Source of the DNA: Nitrobacter sp051912485
GTDB taxonomy: Bacteria > Pseudomonadota > Alphaproteobacteria > Rhizobiales > Xanthobacteraceae
DNA: 64,000 nt
Reading direction: 5' to 3'
Assembly: GCF_051912485.1 (NCBI RefSeq)
Contig: NZ_CP196822.1
Span: 3,782,001 to 3,846,000, forward strand
The notes beneath the pieces are model-generated. The model saw nothing but the letters and a program-made list of their open reading frames with translations, had not been told where the DNA came from and did no database searches. Position numbers and translations under genes: made by a program. Position 1 is the stretch's first letter. Every line of letters begins with the position of its first letter. Below, in pieces: positions 9,229 through 19,173 of this stretch.

Positions 9229-10272
9229 TTAGCGCTTATGGATGAAACCGACGATATCCTTCACGGCGCTCATGGTTTCCGAGGCGATGCCGCGGGCACG
9301 GTCGGCGCCGTCGATCAGAATCCGGTCCACATAGGCCGGGTCGTCGGTCAGCCGTTTCATTTCTGCTGCGATCGGCGACAGCTTCGCGACGGCGAGATCG
9401 ACGAGGTTGGACTTGAAGCCTGAGAACTGCGCGCCGCCGAATTGCGCGAGCACTTCGGGTTTGGGCGCGCCAGACAAAGCCGCATAGATGCCGACGAGAT
9501 TGTCGGCCTCGGGGCGGCTTTCCAGTCCCTTTTCGTCAGATGGCAGCGGTTCCGGATCGGTCTTGGCCTTGCGGATCTTTTGCGCGATGGTATCGGCGTC
9601 GTCGGTAAGGTTGATGCGCGAATAATCCGAGGGATCGGATTTCGACATCTTCTTGGTGCCGTCGCGCAGACTCATCACGCGCGTCGCCGGTCCCGTGATC
9701 ACGGGCTCCGGCAGCGGAAAGAATTTTTCCGCGAAGCCGTTGGCGACAATCGATTCGGAAAAGTCGTTGTTGAATTTCTGCGCGATGTCGCGGCTGAGTT
9801 CGAGGTGTTGTTTCTGGTCCTCGCCGACCGGAACGTGCGTGGCGCGATAGACCAGGATGTCCGACGCCATCAGCACCGGATAATCGTAAAGTCCGACCGA
9901 CGCGTTCTCGCGGTCCTTGCCAGCCTTTTCCTTGAACTGGGTCATGCGGTTGAGCCAGCCGAGCCGCGCCACGCAGTTGAACACCCAGGCGAGTTCGGCG
10001 TGCCCCGCCACCTGACTCTGGTTGAAGATGATGTGCCGCTTCGGATCGATGCCGCTGGCGATGAAGGCGGCGGTCACTTCGCGGGTGTTGCGGCGCAATT
10101 CGTCCGGACCGCCCCAGACGGCGATGGGAACGGTGATGGCATGGAGGTCGACCACGCAATAGAGGCACTCGTGGTCGGCCTGCAATTTCACGAAATTGAC
10201 AATGGCGCCGAGATAGTTGCCGAGATGCAGATTGCCGGTCGGCTGAACGCCCGAAAAAACCCGTGTCGTCAT
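9229..10272 (-). CDS. trpS: Tryptophanyl-tRNA synthetase
   Basis: Class I aminoacyl-tRNA synthetase of 347 residues with the HIGH-type motif in SGVQPTGNLHLGNYLGA at the N-terminus and KMSKS in GTKKMSKSDPSDYSRI near residue 205. It charges tRNA-Trp. The start is set at MTTRVFSGVQ; the 22 upstream in-frame codons are probably not translated. It lies downstream of murJ on the same strand with about 90 bp between, an arrangement common in this group. Confidence 0.97.
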   Translation of the reverse strand: MTTRVFSGVQPTGNLHLGNYLGAIVNFVKLQADHECLYCVVDLHAITVPIAVWGGPDELRRNTREVTAAFIASGIDPKRHIIFNQSQVAGHAELAWVFNCVARLGWLNRMTQFKEKAGKDRENASVGLYDYPVLMASDILVYRATHVPVGEDQKQHLELSRDIAQKFNNDFSESIVANGFAEKFFPLPEPVITGPATRVMSLRDGTKKMSKSDPSDYSRINLTDDADTIAQKIRKAKTDPEPLPSDEKGLESRPEADNLVGIYAALSGAPKPEVLAQFGGAQFSGFKSNLVDLAVAKLSPIAAEMKRLTDDPAYVDRILIDGADRARGIASETMSAVKDIVGFIHKR

Positions 10273-10365
10273 CACTCTGTCCTGCTTGCCTGCGCGGCCC
10301 GTCGAAGGCAGCAAAACGCTGCCCAATGCCGTCAACACGGCGCGTCGTCCATTGCCACGCGCGCG

Positions 10366-11925
10366 CTAGGCGCGCAAGTCACCGACCCGGGATCGCATCA
10401 GCGCAGCTTGTATGTCGCTCCCGCCGATTACCCGAAACACCAGCAAAAGCAGACCATAGATCGCGATGCTGGCGGCGATCAGGACGACGAGCATGGCCGC
10501 CTGCAGCAAGCCGTGTGCGCCGGGCATCGCGGGCAGCAGCCGAACGGCAAGCCATAAAAGCCCGCCCATCAGGGACGCGGCCAGCACGATACGCGGTAAC
10601 CGCCGGCGCGCTTCGGCGTCAACGGAAAATCCGAACGTCGCGGCAACGCTCCGGACGAGACTGGCTGCATTGCTCCATGCTCCGGCCGCCACGGCGACGG
10701 CGATCCCACCGACACCGAATAGCCGTCCGAATACGAGTGCGAGAACGATCGTGACCGCAATCCCTTTCAGCGCTGCCAGAAGCGGCGTCATTGTATTGCC
10801 ACGCGCGAAGAAGGCCGGAGATAACGCCTTGATCAGGACATGGGCGGGCAGGCCGAGGCCGAGACACCCGAGCGCCAGCGCCGTGGCTTGAGTATCCGCC
10901 GCGGTAAATGCGCCGTGCTCGAACAGCACCCGCACAATTGGCTCGCTGAGGACGATCAGACCAAGCGTCGCGGGCAAGGCGAGGGCCGCCGCCAGTTCAA
11001 TCCCTCGCGACTCGGCATGGACCAACGCGGGCCCGTCACCCTTGTTGAGGGCGCGGCTCATTTCCGGCACCAGCACGGTGCCGATGGCAACGCCGACCAT
11101 CCCCAGCGGCAACTCGATCAGGCGATTGGCGAAGTAGAGCCATGCCACGGCCGACGGCGATACCGACGCGATGATCGCGCCGGCCACGATGAGCAGTTGC
11201 GGCCCTGAATTCGCGATCATGCCCGGGACGGCCTTGCGGGCAAAATCCCGCATCCCGGAATCGAACGATAGTCGCAAGGGACTTGCGAGGTTGTCGCGGC
11301 GGCTCGGGATCGCAAGAACCAGAAGCTGCAGCAGGCCTGTGGCGCCCACGGTTGCCGCCATCACGATCGCGGCGGAATGCGAGTCCTGATGCAACAGAAG
11401 CAGCACCGTGATGACGAGAATCAGGGCGACGTTGAACAGCAGTGGTGAGAAGGCCGTGATCGCGAAGCGATGCTGGGCATTGAGCAGACCCATCAGAACG
11501 GTGACCGGTCCGGCAAAGGCGAGATAAGGCAGCATCAATCGTGCATCGGTGACCGCGAGCTGCAGGCTCTCGCTGCCGGCGAAACCCGGCGCCAGCACCG
11601 TCATGAGAAGCGGCATCGCCACGCCGGCAATCACGGCCAATGCGATCAGGGTCGTGCTCACCGTCCCGAGCACGGCGCCCGCGAAGGCCGATGCCGCGGC
11701 CAAGCCTTCGCTGTCGCGCACGCGCATCCACGCCGGCACCAGCGCCGCATTCAAGGCGCCTTCGCCGAGCATCCGCCGGATCACGTTGATGAGCTGAAAC
11801 GCCATCAGGAAGGCGTCGGCGACCGGGCCCGCGCCGAGCAGCGCCGCGGTCAGGGCATCGCGCGCGAATCCGAGCAGACGCGAGGCCAGCGTGCCTGAGG
11901 AGACGGTGAGGACGGAGCGGATCAT
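10366..11925 (-). CDS. murJ: Lipid II flippase MurJ (MviN)
   Basis: A polytopic membrane protein of about 519 residues with roughly 14 hydrophobic helices. It begins MIRSVLTVSSGTLASRLLGF and contains the MurJ-typical segments MLGEGALNAALVPAW and FFARGNTMTPLLAALKG. It flips the lipid-linked peptidoglycan precursor across the inner membrane. ATG 11925 is chosen because homology begins there; in-frame starts at 11955 and 12021 would add up to 32 residues. It diverges from the sugar kinase gene at 12049. Confidence 0.93.
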   Translation of the reverse strand: MIRSVLTVSSGTLASRLLGFARDALTAALLGAGPVADAFLMAFQLINVIRRMLGEGALNAALVPAWMRVRDSEGLAAASAFAGAVLGTVSTTLIALAVIAGVAMPLLMTVLAPGFAGSESLQLAVTDARLMLPYLAFAGPVTVLMGLLNAQHRFAITAFSPLLFNVALILVITVLLLLHQDSHSAAIVMAATVGATGLLQLLVLAIPSRRDNLASPLRLSFDSGMRDFARKAVPGMIANSGPQLLIVAGAIIASVSPSAVAWLYFANRLIELPLGMVGVAIGTVLVPEMSRALNKGDGPALVHAESRGIELAAALALPATLGLIVLSEPIVRVLFEHGAFTAADTQATALALGCLGLGLPAHVLIKALSPAFFARGNTMTPLLAALKGIAVTIVLALVFGRLFGVGGIAVAVAAGAWSNAASLVRSVAATFGFSVDAEARRRLPRIVLAASLMGGLLWLAVRLLPAMPGAHGLLQAAMLVVLIAASIAIYGLLLLVFRVIGGSDIQAALMRSRVGDLRA

Positions 11926-12048
11926 GGCAATGTCGGGTGCCGTGCTTGATGACATGGAGGTGCCGTGATAGGCCGCGACACCTTCACTGGCCAAGGAGTC
12001 TGACCGGATTCCTCGCTCCACCGCAATCGCCGCAACGGGATATTCTTA

Positions 12049-13050
12049 ATGGCCTCAGCGAAATACGACGTGCTCGGGATCGGCAATGCGATTTTCGACG
12101 TTCTGGTGCGGACTGACGAGGGCTTTCTCGCCGCCCACGGCATGACCAAGGGCGGCATGGCGCTGATCGATGAAGCGCGTGCTGCATCGATCTATGCCGA
12201 CATGGGGCCTGCGACCGAAATGTCGGGCGGCTCGGCCGCCAACACCATTGTCGGCCTCGCCGGGTTCGGCGCACGCGCAGCCTATGTCGGCAAGGTGAAG
12301 GACGATCAGATCGGCCGTCTTTATACCCATGACATTCGTGCCGCGAAGGTGGCGTTCGATACGCAGCCTGCATCCGGCGGCCCGGCCACCGGCTGCTCCT
12401 ACATTCTGGTGACGCCGGATGGCGAGCGCACCATGAATACCTATCTCGGCGCAGCGCAGGATTTGTCACCGGCGGATATCGATCCTGACACTGTCGCCGC
12501 CGCATCGATCCTCTACCTCGAGGGCTATCTTTGGGATCCCAAGGCTGCCAAGGAGGCGTTCCTCAAGGCGTCGCAGATTGCGCATGGGGCGGAGCGCCAG
12601 GTGGCGCTGACGCTGTCGGATGCGTTTTGCGTCGATCGCTACCGCGACGAGTTTCTCGCGTTGATGCGAAGCGGCGCCGTCGATCTGATTTTTGCCAACG
12701 AGACGGAGCTGCATTCGCTCTATCAGACCTCGGATTTTGACACGGCGCTTGCGCAGTTGCGCGAGGACATTGCGCTCGGCGTCGTCACCCGCAGCGAAAA
12801 GGGCTGCGTAGTCGCGACGAAAGACGGCGTTGCCGCGGTGCCGGCGTGTCCGATCGACAGTCTGGTTGATACCACCGGCGCGGGCGACCTGTTCGCCGCG
12901 GGATTTTTGTTCGGACTGGTGCGCGGTGCGAGCCACGAGAACGCGGGGCGGCTCGGCGCGCTCGCCGCCGCCGAGGTGATCCAGCACATCGGCGCGCGGC
13001 CGCAGGTGTCGCTGAAGGAATTGGCCCAGGAAAACGGTCTGCCGGTGTGA
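12049..13050 (+). CDS. PfkB-family adenosine kinase-like sugar/nucleoside kinase
   Basis: The ribokinase/PfkB protein has 333 residues. The N-terminal glycine motif is in MSGGSAANTIVGLAGFGARA, and the C-terminal signature DTTGAGDLFAAGFLFG (near residue 273) contains the catalytic aspartate and the anion hole. The overall pattern (VLGIGNAIFDVLV at the start and SYILVTPDGERTMNTYLGAA in the lid) resembles bacterial adenosine-kinase-type members. The substrate cannot be assigned with certainty. It is followed by a half-palindrome repeat and a convergent pirin gene. Confidence 0.88.
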   Translation: MASAKYDVLGIGNAIFDVLVRTDEGFLAAHGMTKGGMALIDEARAASIYADMGPATEMSGGSAANTIVGLAGFGARAAYVGKVKDDQIGRLYTHDIRAAKVAFDTQPASGGPATGCSYILVTPDGERTMNTYLGAAQDLSPADIDPDTVAAASILYLEGYLWDPKAAKEAFLKASQIAHGAERQVALTLSDAFCVDRYRDEFLALMRSGAVDLIFANETELHSLYQTSDFDTALAQLREDIALGVVTRSEKGCVVATKDGVAAVPACPIDSLVDTTGAGDLFAAGFLFGLVRGASHENAGRLGALAAAEVIQHIGARPQVSLKELAQENGLPV

Positions 13051-13051
13051 G

Positions 13052-13110
13052 CTATAGCGTTTTCGAGCAAAGTGGATACCGGTTCGCGTAAAGAAAACGC
13101 GTCAAAACAA
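13052..13110. repeat. Half-copy of the palindromic intergenic repeat
   Basis: A single hairpin unit, GCGTTTTC (13057) ... GAAAACGC (to 13100), containing the shared core AGTGGATACCGGTT. It lies exactly between two convergent stop codons and could act as a bidirectional terminator-like hairpin. Confidence 0.65.
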
Positions 13111-13113
13111 GGA

Positions 13114-14034
13114 TCAGTTTTCCGGCAGCGGAATGAATTCGTGCTCGTTCGGCACGGGCGCGAAGCGGCCGGTTTTCCAGTCTTCTTTCGCCTGTTCGAT
13201 ACGCTCCTTGCTGGAGGAGACGAAATTCCACCAGATGTGACGTGGTCCCTCCAGCGCGTCGCCGCCAAGGAACATCATCCGGGTGGGCTTCGTCGCCCGC
13301 AACGTGATGCGGTCGCCGGGGCGGAAAACCAAAAGTTGCGGCGCTTCGTGACGGTCGCCCGCGATCTCGATCTCTCCGTCGATGACATAGATCGCGCGCT
13401 CCTCGTGGTCCGCATCGAGTGGAACGCTCATGCCGGCATCGAGCGAGACTTCGACGTAGAACCACGGCGACACCATCTCGACCGGCGATGTTGCGCCGAA
13501 CGAACGGCCGGCGATGACGCGGGCGCGGAATCCCTTGTCCTGCACAGTCGGCAGGCTGTCGGCGCCGTAGTGCTGAAACGACGGCGCGATCTCTTCGCGC
13601 CCCGCCGGTAGCGCGATCCAGCTTTGCAGACCGAGCATCTTCTGCCCGCTCGCGCGCTGTGCGTCGGGCGTGCGTTCGGAATGCGCGATGCCGCGTCCCG
13701 CGGTCATCAGGTTCATGGCGCCCGGCTGGATCTCCTGGATATTGCCCTCGCTGTCGCGGTGCATGATGCTGCCGTCGAACAGATAGGTAACGGTAGCGAG
13801 CCCGATATGCGGATGTGGCCGCACGTCCATGCCCTTGCCGGAGACAAACTGCACCGGACCGAAATGGTCGAAGAAGATGAAGGGGCCGACCATCTGGCGC
13901 TTGCCGTGCGGCAGCGCGCGACGCACCGCGAATCCGTCGCCGAGGTCACGGGTGCGCGGCACGATGACAAGTTCGAGCGCATCGCATGTCAGGGGATCGC
14001 CGAGAACGGGGTCGTTGGAGGGAAGCCAGCTCAT
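13114..14034 (-). CDS. Pirin family protein
   Basis: Cupin-fold protein of 306 residues with the N-terminal metal-binding block DVRPHPHIGLATVTYLF and a later MTAGRGIAHSERTP. Pirins bind iron, and some show quercetin dioxygenase activity; the physiological role is generally unclear. The start at MSWLPSNDP has a good GGAGG site 5 nt upstream; the in-frame extension to 14187 is rejected. The gene is monocistronic. Confidence 0.92.
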   Translation of the reverse strand: MSWLPSNDPVLGDPLTCDALELVIVPRTRDLGDGFAVRRALPHGKRQMVGPFIFFDHFGPVQFVSGKGMDVRPHPHIGLATVTYLFDGSIMHRDSEGNIQEIQPGAMNLMTAGRGIAHSERTPDAQRASGQKMLGLQSWIALPAGREEIAPSFQHYGADSLPTVQDKGFRARVIAGRSFGATSPVEMVSPWFYVEVSLDAGMSVPLDADHEERAIYVIDGEIEIAGDRHEAPQLLVFRPGDRITLRATKPTRMMFLGGDALEGPRHIWWNFVSSSKERIEQAKEDWKTGRFAPVPNEHEFIPLPEN

Positions 14035-14201
14035 GTTGCCTCCGTTTAAGCATTGAGTCTTAATTATCGTGCGCGGCCGTGGCGTTGACAACAGTGTTCG
14101 CCCAACGCTGCCCGGTTCCGGCTTGCCGCTGGATACCATCATAAAGTCGGAGCGCCTTTGGCTGCCCGTTTTGATACAAACCATCAAACGGAGAACTGCT
14201 C

Positions 14202-14486
14202 ATGGCAAAAGGTTATTGGATCGTGCGGGTCTCGGTTCATGATCGGGAGCGCTATCCCGACTATCTCGCTGCGGCCAAGCCTGCATTCGACAAGTTCGGC
14301 GCCAACTTCATCGTGCGCGGCGGCGCGTTCGATTCGATGGAAGGCACCTCGCGCGACCGCAACGTGGTGGTCGAATTCAAGGATCTCGCTACCGCGAAAG
14401 CTTGCTATCAAAGCGCCGAATATCAGGCCGCGAAGATAATTCGCCAGAAATATTCGGACGCCGACTTCATTATCATCGAAGGCTGA
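14202..14486 (+). CDS. DUF1330 family protein
   Basis: A small ferredoxin-like alpha/beta-barrel (dimeric) protein of 94 residues, beginning MAKGYWIVRVSVHDRERYPDY, with the family-typical RGGAFDSMEGTSRDRNVVVEF. The function of DUF1330 is not established. A GGAG site lies about 8 nt upstream of the ATG. Confidence 0.9.
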   Translation: MAKGYWIVRVSVHDRERYPDYLAAAKPAFDKFGANFIVRGGAFDSMEGTSRDRNVVVEFKDLATAKACYQSAEYQAAKIIRQKYSDADFIIIEG

Positions 14487-14576
14487 TCTGCAGCATGAAG
14501 GGCGACGGCTGAACGTGGGCGCACGCTTCGCCGGATGCCGGGTATGATCGCCGGCCCGTTTTAGGCAGGCTTTCGA

Positions 14577-15164
14577 TTAATCGAAAAAGCCGAACGGGTG
14601 CCAGGCGCTGTTGCGAGCGTAGCGTGGCTGCGATCGCTCGAGGTCCGCCGCCATCCTCGCGCTGTTGCGGGCGCGGGTGTGGGCGACGTGCTTGCGCGGC
14701 GTCGTGGGCTTTTCAGCGACCTTCGGGGGTTCGGCGGCCGTTCCCGTCGGCATTTCCGCACGCGCTTCGTAGACGTGGTTCGCCGGTAGATAGCGGAGCT
14801 GGCGTTCCCATTGCAGACGATCGGCGGTGGGGGCGAGGGTGGCGATATCCGGATAGACAATAGGTTGGGGATCATGCTTCGAGCGCTCGAAGCGTTCCTC
14901 GGAGCGGCGCCAGTCATCGATCGAGCTAAGTACAGCCGGGGTTGCCTCCAAGTCTGATGCCAGGCTCGCGGGTACCAAGTCCTTGGATTTCAAGTCTTTA
15001 GATATCAAGTCCTTGGGTTGTAAGCCCGTGGATTCCGGCGCGGTCGCGACGGTTGCCGGATGCACTGCTGAATCCACGTCGCCGGGCCATATCCAGCTGG
15101 CAGCTAAAAGCAGGCCGAGCAGGCAGCAACCCATCACAAGAAAATAACGAAAAACCGGCATCAC
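14577..15164 (-). CDS. Hypothetical membrane-anchored protein with a tandem KDL repeat
   Basis: Not recognised. A single N-terminal hydrophobic segment (MPVFRYFLVMGCCLLGLLL) suggests a signal anchor. The rest is hydrophilic, rich in Ala, Pro and Arg. Residues around 50-65 contain LISKDLKSKDL, encoded by three imperfect 15-nt tandem copies at 14977-15021. The 195-residue frame ends in WHPFGFFD. It lies in a divergent arrangement with the FUSC-family gene. Confidence 0.6.
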   Translation of the reverse strand: MMPVFRYFLVMGCCLLGLLLAASWIWPGDVDSAVHPATVATAPESTGLQPKDLISKDLKSKDLVPASLASDLEATPAVLSSIDDWRRSEERFERSKHDPQPIVYPDIATLAPTADRLQWERQLRYLPANHVYEARAEMPTGTAAEPPKVAEKPTTPRKHVAHTRARNSARMAADLERSQPRYARNSAWHPFGFFD

Positions 15165-15506
15165 AACACCAAACGCCCTTCAAGCACGCAAACGCCACCC
15201 GCGATTATTCGTTCCGGGAAGACTAGTCTTGGTTCAAACGGGACCCACAATAAATACAATTTTCATAATATGGTTACATGCCGAATTCGGTACAGGCCAC
15301 CGACGGCTGCCACGAGAATGTGATTGGGAATAGGGCGCCCGGTATCGGGAAACGGCTTGGCTTGCCGGAGGGGCCGGCCATCGCCCCTCATGCATGCCGT
15401 CGCGCGCCGAGCGGGAGGGGTGCGACCCCCTCGAGCTGCGCTGTTGCGGAAAGGGGCGTGACCGGCTTTAACGTCTGAACGGCTGGATAACCCAACCTCG
15501 CGGTGC
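15165..15506. other. Divergent intergenic region
   Basis: About 340 bp between the hypothetical membrane protein and the FUSC gene. An AT-rich patch at 15245-15285 is the likely promoter zone. No gene seen. Confidence 0.4.
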
Positions 15507-16640
15507 ATGATCTCATTCCTGAAACGCACGGCAACGCGGCTATGGTCGCGAAAGGTGGAAATGGGCCTGGGCGTCCGGGTCACAGCCGCCGCCTTTGCTG
15601 CGTTGGCATTGGCGATTGCGCTCCACCTGCGGCTGCCGCTGTGGGCCGTGCTGACGGCGATCATCGTGACGCAGATGAGCGTTGGCCGTTCGCTGAAAGC
15701 AACGCGGGACTATCTCATAGGCACCATCGGCGGGGCCATCTACGGCGGGGCGATCGCGATCCTGATACCGCATTCCGGCGAAAGCGCCCTGCTGGCGGTG
15801 CTGGTTCTGGCGGTGGCGCCGCTGGCCTTTGTGGCCGCGATCAATCCGAGTCTGAACGTCGCGACAGTGACGGCGATCATCGTGTTGCTGCTGCCGACGA
15901 TGGGGCAGATGTCGCCGCTCGAATCCGCCATCGACCGCATATTGGAGGTGACGGTCGGGGCTATTACCGGGCTGCTGGTGTCGTTTCTGGTGCTGCCGTC
16001 ACGTGCCTACGGCCAGATTCGTATCAATGCGGCGCGCGTGCTGAATCTCCTTGCGGACGCGCTGCAGGAATTGCTCGCGGGGCTTACTCGGGGCCGCGAC
16101 AACGACGCGCTTCACGCGCTTCAGGATGGAATAGGGCATGTCATCAACGAGCTGAACGCGATCGGCACCGAGGCCGAACGCGAGCGTTCGGCGCGGCTGT
16201 CCCATGGACCGGATACCGGCCCATTGTTGCGAACCGTGTTGCGGCTGCGGCATGACGTCGTGATGATCGGGCGCGCCACGGTGACGCCGCTGCCGATCAA
16301 CCTTCAGTCGCGCCTCGTGCAGCCGCTCGCGAAGCTCAGCGATGCCATGACCAATTATCTGAAGGCTTCTGCCGAGGCGTTGCGGCTTGGCGCGCCCGCG
16401 CCGGCGCTCTTGCCGGTGCAGACGGCGCTCGAGACCTATGCCGCGGAAGTCGCCGCGATGCGCAGCGAGGGGCTGACGCGCGGATTGCCTGGCGATATGA
16501 CCGAGCGATTTTTCGCGCTGGGCTTTTCGCTGGAGCAGATGCGGCAAAATCTTGGGGATCTCGAACGCCGTGTATCCGAATGGGTCGAGCGGTCGGAATC
16601 ATCGGACGGAAACGCCGAAGGCGCTGCGGAGAAGGGATAG
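15507..16640 (+). CDS. FUSC family inner-membrane protein
   Basis: The protein has 377 residues with an N-terminal bundle of about six membrane helices (residues 20-165), followed by a long cytoplasmic helical region. The start of the bundle, LRLPLWAVLTAIIVTQMSVG, matches the FUSC / aromatic-acid-exporter pattern. Family members are linked to fusaric acid or aromatic acid efflux, but no partner membrane-fusion gene lies next to it. Function is therefore inferred only at family level. Confidence 0.82.
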   Translation: MISFLKRTATRLWSRKVEMGLGVRVTAAAFAALALAIALHLRLPLWAVLTAIIVTQMSVGRSLKATRDYLIGTIGGAIYGGAIAILIPHSGESALLAVLVLAVAPLAFVAAINPSLNVATVTAIIVLLLPTMGQMSPLESAIDRILEVTVGAITGLLVSFLVLPSRAYGQIRINAARVLNLLADALQELLAGLTRGRDNDALHALQDGIGHVINELNAIGTEAERERSARLSHGPDTGPLLRTVLRLRHDVVMIGRATVTPLPINLQSRLVQPLAKLSDAMTNYLKASAEALRLGAPAPALLPVQTALETYAAEVAAMRSEGLTRGLPGDMTERFFALGFSLEQMRQNLGDLERRVSEWVERSESSDGNAEGAAEKG

Positions 16641-16655
16641 CCTGCCTTTCGGTGA

Positions 16656-16690
16656 GAGCATTTTCCGATGAAGTGGAATCCGCTGTGGAC
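16656..16690. repeat. Fragment of the palindromic intergenic repeat
   Basis: The left-arm fragment GAGCATTTTCCG...AAGTGGAATCCG matches the first 33 bases of the copy at 5039. It is truncated and lies between the convergent FUSC and gyrB genes. Confidence 0.55.
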
Positions 16691-16731
16691 CGGACGAGCC
16701 GGATTGTGCGCGAGACGCGTTGCGAACGACG

Positions 16732-19173
16732 TCACACGTCCACGTTGGCGCTGAGCGAGTTGTCCTGGATGAATTCGCGGCGTGGTTCGACCACGTCGCC
16801 CATCAGCTTGGTGAAGATGTCGTCCGCCTCGTCGACTTCTTTGATCTTCACCTGCAGTAGCGTACGCTCGTTGGTGTCGAGCGTCGTCTCCCAGAGCTGA
16901 CCGGGGTTCATCTCGCCGAGACCTTTGTAACGTTGCAGCGCTACGCCTTTGCGGCCGGCGTCGGTCACCGCCTCGAACAGGCCGACCGGGCCGTGGATCG
17001 CGGTCTCTGTATCCTTGCGGCGCAAAAGGCCCGGCCGCGGATAGGCTTCCTGCAGCTTGGCGGCGTATTCGTCGAGCTTGCGCGCATCGGCCGAGCCGAG
17101 CAGCGCGTCGTCGATCAGGGCAACGTCCTTGACGCCGCGCACGGTGCGCTCGAAGAAAAAGCCCTCGCCCTCCTTGAAACGTCCGGCCCAGCCGCGCTCG
17201 ACCTCGTCGGCCAGCGCATCCATCCGCCTGGCGATGTAATCGGCGGCAGCGTTTGCGGTAGCAAGATCACTGGTCACCTTCGGGTTGAGGACGCCGGCGA
17301 TCGCGGCCTGTTCGACAACCTTGCGGTTGTAGCGGCTGTGCAGATTGTGCAGCACGTTGCGGATGACACGGGCGTCCTCCACCAGGGCCTGCAGATCACG
17401 GCCACTGCGATCTTCGCCGCTAGCAAGCTTGAACACGCAGTCGTCGAGCCCGGTTTCGATAAGGTAATCTTCCAGCGCGCGTTCGTCCTTCAGATACTGC
17501 TCGGACTTGCCGCGGGTTACCTTGTAGAGCGGCGGCTGCGCGATGTAGAGGAAGCCGCCGTCGATCAGTGTCGGCATCTGCCGGAAGAAGAATGTCAACA
17601 GCAGCGTGCGGATATGCGCGCCGTCGACGTCGGCGTCGGTCATCAGGATAATCTTGTGATAGCGCAGCTTGCTAAGGTCGAAATCGTCGCGACCGATGCC
17701 AGTACCGAGCGCGGTGATCAGCGTGCCGATCTGCTCGGATGACAGCATTTTGTCGAAGCGCGCGCGCTCAACGTTCAGTATCTTGCCGCGGAGTGGCAAG
17801 ACGGCCTGGAATTCGCGGTTGCGGCCCTGTTTGGCGCTGCCGCCGGCCGAGTCACCCTCGACGATGAACAGCTCCGACTTCGCCGGATCGCGTTCCTGGC
17901 AGTCGGCGAGCTTGCCGGGGAGCGACGCGATGTCGAGAGCGCCCTTGCGCCGCGTCAGTTCGCGCGCCTTGCGCGCCGCCTCGCGGGCGGCGGCGGCCTC
18001 GACCACCTTGTTGACGATGAGCTTCGCCTCGGTCGGATGTTCCTCGAACCAGGCGGCGAGCGCCTCGTTGATGACGTTCTCGACCACCGGACGCACTTCC
18101 GAGGACACCAGCTTGTCCTTGGTCTGCGACGAGAATTTCGGATCGGGCACCTTCACCGACAGCACGGCGGTCAGGCCTTCGCGGCAGTCGTCGCCGGTCA
18201 GCGCGATCTTTTCCTTCTTGGCGATGGCGTCGGCATAGCCGTTGACCTGCCGCGTCAGCGCGCCGCGGAAACCAGCCAGATGGGTGCCACCGTCGCGCTG
18301 CGGAATGTTGTTGGTGAAGCAGAGCACGTTCTCATGGTAGCTGTCGTTCCACCACAGCGCCGCCTCGACATTGATGCCGTTCATGTCGGCGCGGATCATG
18401 ATCGGATCCGGCACCATCGCCTTCTTGTTGCGGTCGAGATATTTGACGAACTCGATGACGCCGCCATCGTACATCATCTGCTCGCGCTTCTCGACGGCGT
18501 GACGCATGTCCGAGAGCAGGATGTTGACGCCGGAGTTCAGGAACGCGAGTTCGCGCAAGCGATGCTCAAGCGTGGCGAAATCGTATTCGACGTTGGTGAA
18601 GGTCTCCGTCGAGGCGAGAAAGGTGACTTCGGTGCCGCGCTTGCCGTTGGCGTCGCCGACGACTTTCAACGGTGCCACCGCGTCGCCGTGCGCGAACTCG
18701 ATAAGATGTTCCTTGCCGTTGCGCCAGACCCGCAATTGCAGGCTGCTCGACAGGGCGTTCACCACGGAGACGCCGACCCCATGCAGTCCGCCCGAAACCT
18801 TGTAGGAATTCTGGTCGAACTTTCCGCCGGCATGGAGCTGGGTCATGATGACTTCGGCCGCGGAAATGCCTTCGCCCTTGTGGATGTCGACCGGAATGCC
18901 GCGGCCGTCGTCGCGCACGGTGACCGAACCGTCGGCATTGAGGATGACTTCGACGGCGGTGGCGTGACCGGCCAGCGCTTCGTCGATAGCGTTGTCGACG
19001 ACTTCGTAGACCATGTGATGCAGGCCGGAGCCGTCATCGGTGTCACCGATATACATGCCGGGCCGCTTGCGCACGGCGTCGAGGCCCTTGAGAACCCGAA
19101 TCGATTCTGCGCCATATTCGATGGGCGCGGCAGGCTCGGTGTCGGCAAGGGGCTGCCGGGCAGGTTCGGTCAT
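16732..19173 (-). CDS. gyrB: DNA gyrase subunit B
   Basis: 813 residues with a GHKL ATPase domain (YIGDTDDGSGLHHMVYEVVDN, then DDGRGIPVDIH), a transducer, a TOPRIM domain with FIVEGDSAGGSAKQGRNR and the metal aspartates in MTDADVDGAHIRTLLLTFF, and a C-terminal GyrB domain ending with YKGLGEMNPGQLWETT. It supplies ATP hydrolysis for negative supercoiling together with GyrA. It is the last gene of the dnaA-dnaN-recF-gyrB replication block, although a secreted-protein gene has come to lie between recF and gyrB. Confidence 0.98.
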   Translation of the reverse strand: MTEPARQPLADTEPAAPIEYGAESIRVLKGLDAVRKRPGMYIGDTDDGSGLHHMVYEVVDNAIDEALAGHATAVEVILNADGSVTVRDDGRGIPVDIHKGEGISAAEVIMTQLHAGGKFDQNSYKVSGGLHGVGVSVVNALSSSLQLRVWRNGKEHLIEFAHGDAVAPLKVVGDANGKRGTEVTFLASTETFTNVEYDFATLEHRLRELAFLNSGVNILLSDMRHAVEKREQMMYDGGVIEFVKYLDRNKKAMVPDPIMIRADMNGINVEAALWWNDSYHENVLCFTNNIPQRDGGTHLAGFRGALTRQVNGYADAIAKKEKIALTGDDCREGLTAVLSVKVPDPKFSSQTKDKLVSSEVRPVVENVINEALAAWFEEHPTEAKLIVNKVVEAAAAREAARKARELTRRKGALDIASLPGKLADCQERDPAKSELFIVEGDSAGGSAKQGRNREFQAVLPLRGKILNVERARFDKMLSSEQIGTLITALGTGIGRDDFDLSKLRYHKIILMTDADVDGAHIRTLLLTFFFRQMPTLIDGGFLYIAQPPLYKVTRGKSEQYLKDERALEDYLIETGLDDCVFKLASGEDRSGRDLQALVEDARVIRNVLHNLHSRYNRKVVEQAAIAGVLNPKVTSDLATANAAADYIARRMDALADEVERGWAGRFKEGEGFFFERTVRGVKDVALIDDALLGSADARKLDEYAAKLQEAYPRPGLLRRKDTETAIHGPVGLFEAVTDAGRKGVALQRYKGLGEMNPGQLWETTLDTNERTLLQVKIKEVDEADDIFTKLMGDVVEPRREFIQDNSLSANVDV

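Noticed and set aside
15503..16255. Plus-strand frame overlapping the FUSC gene
   Set aside because: Shadow of the FUSC gene in a GC-rich frame; Arg/Gly/Ala-rich and without domains.
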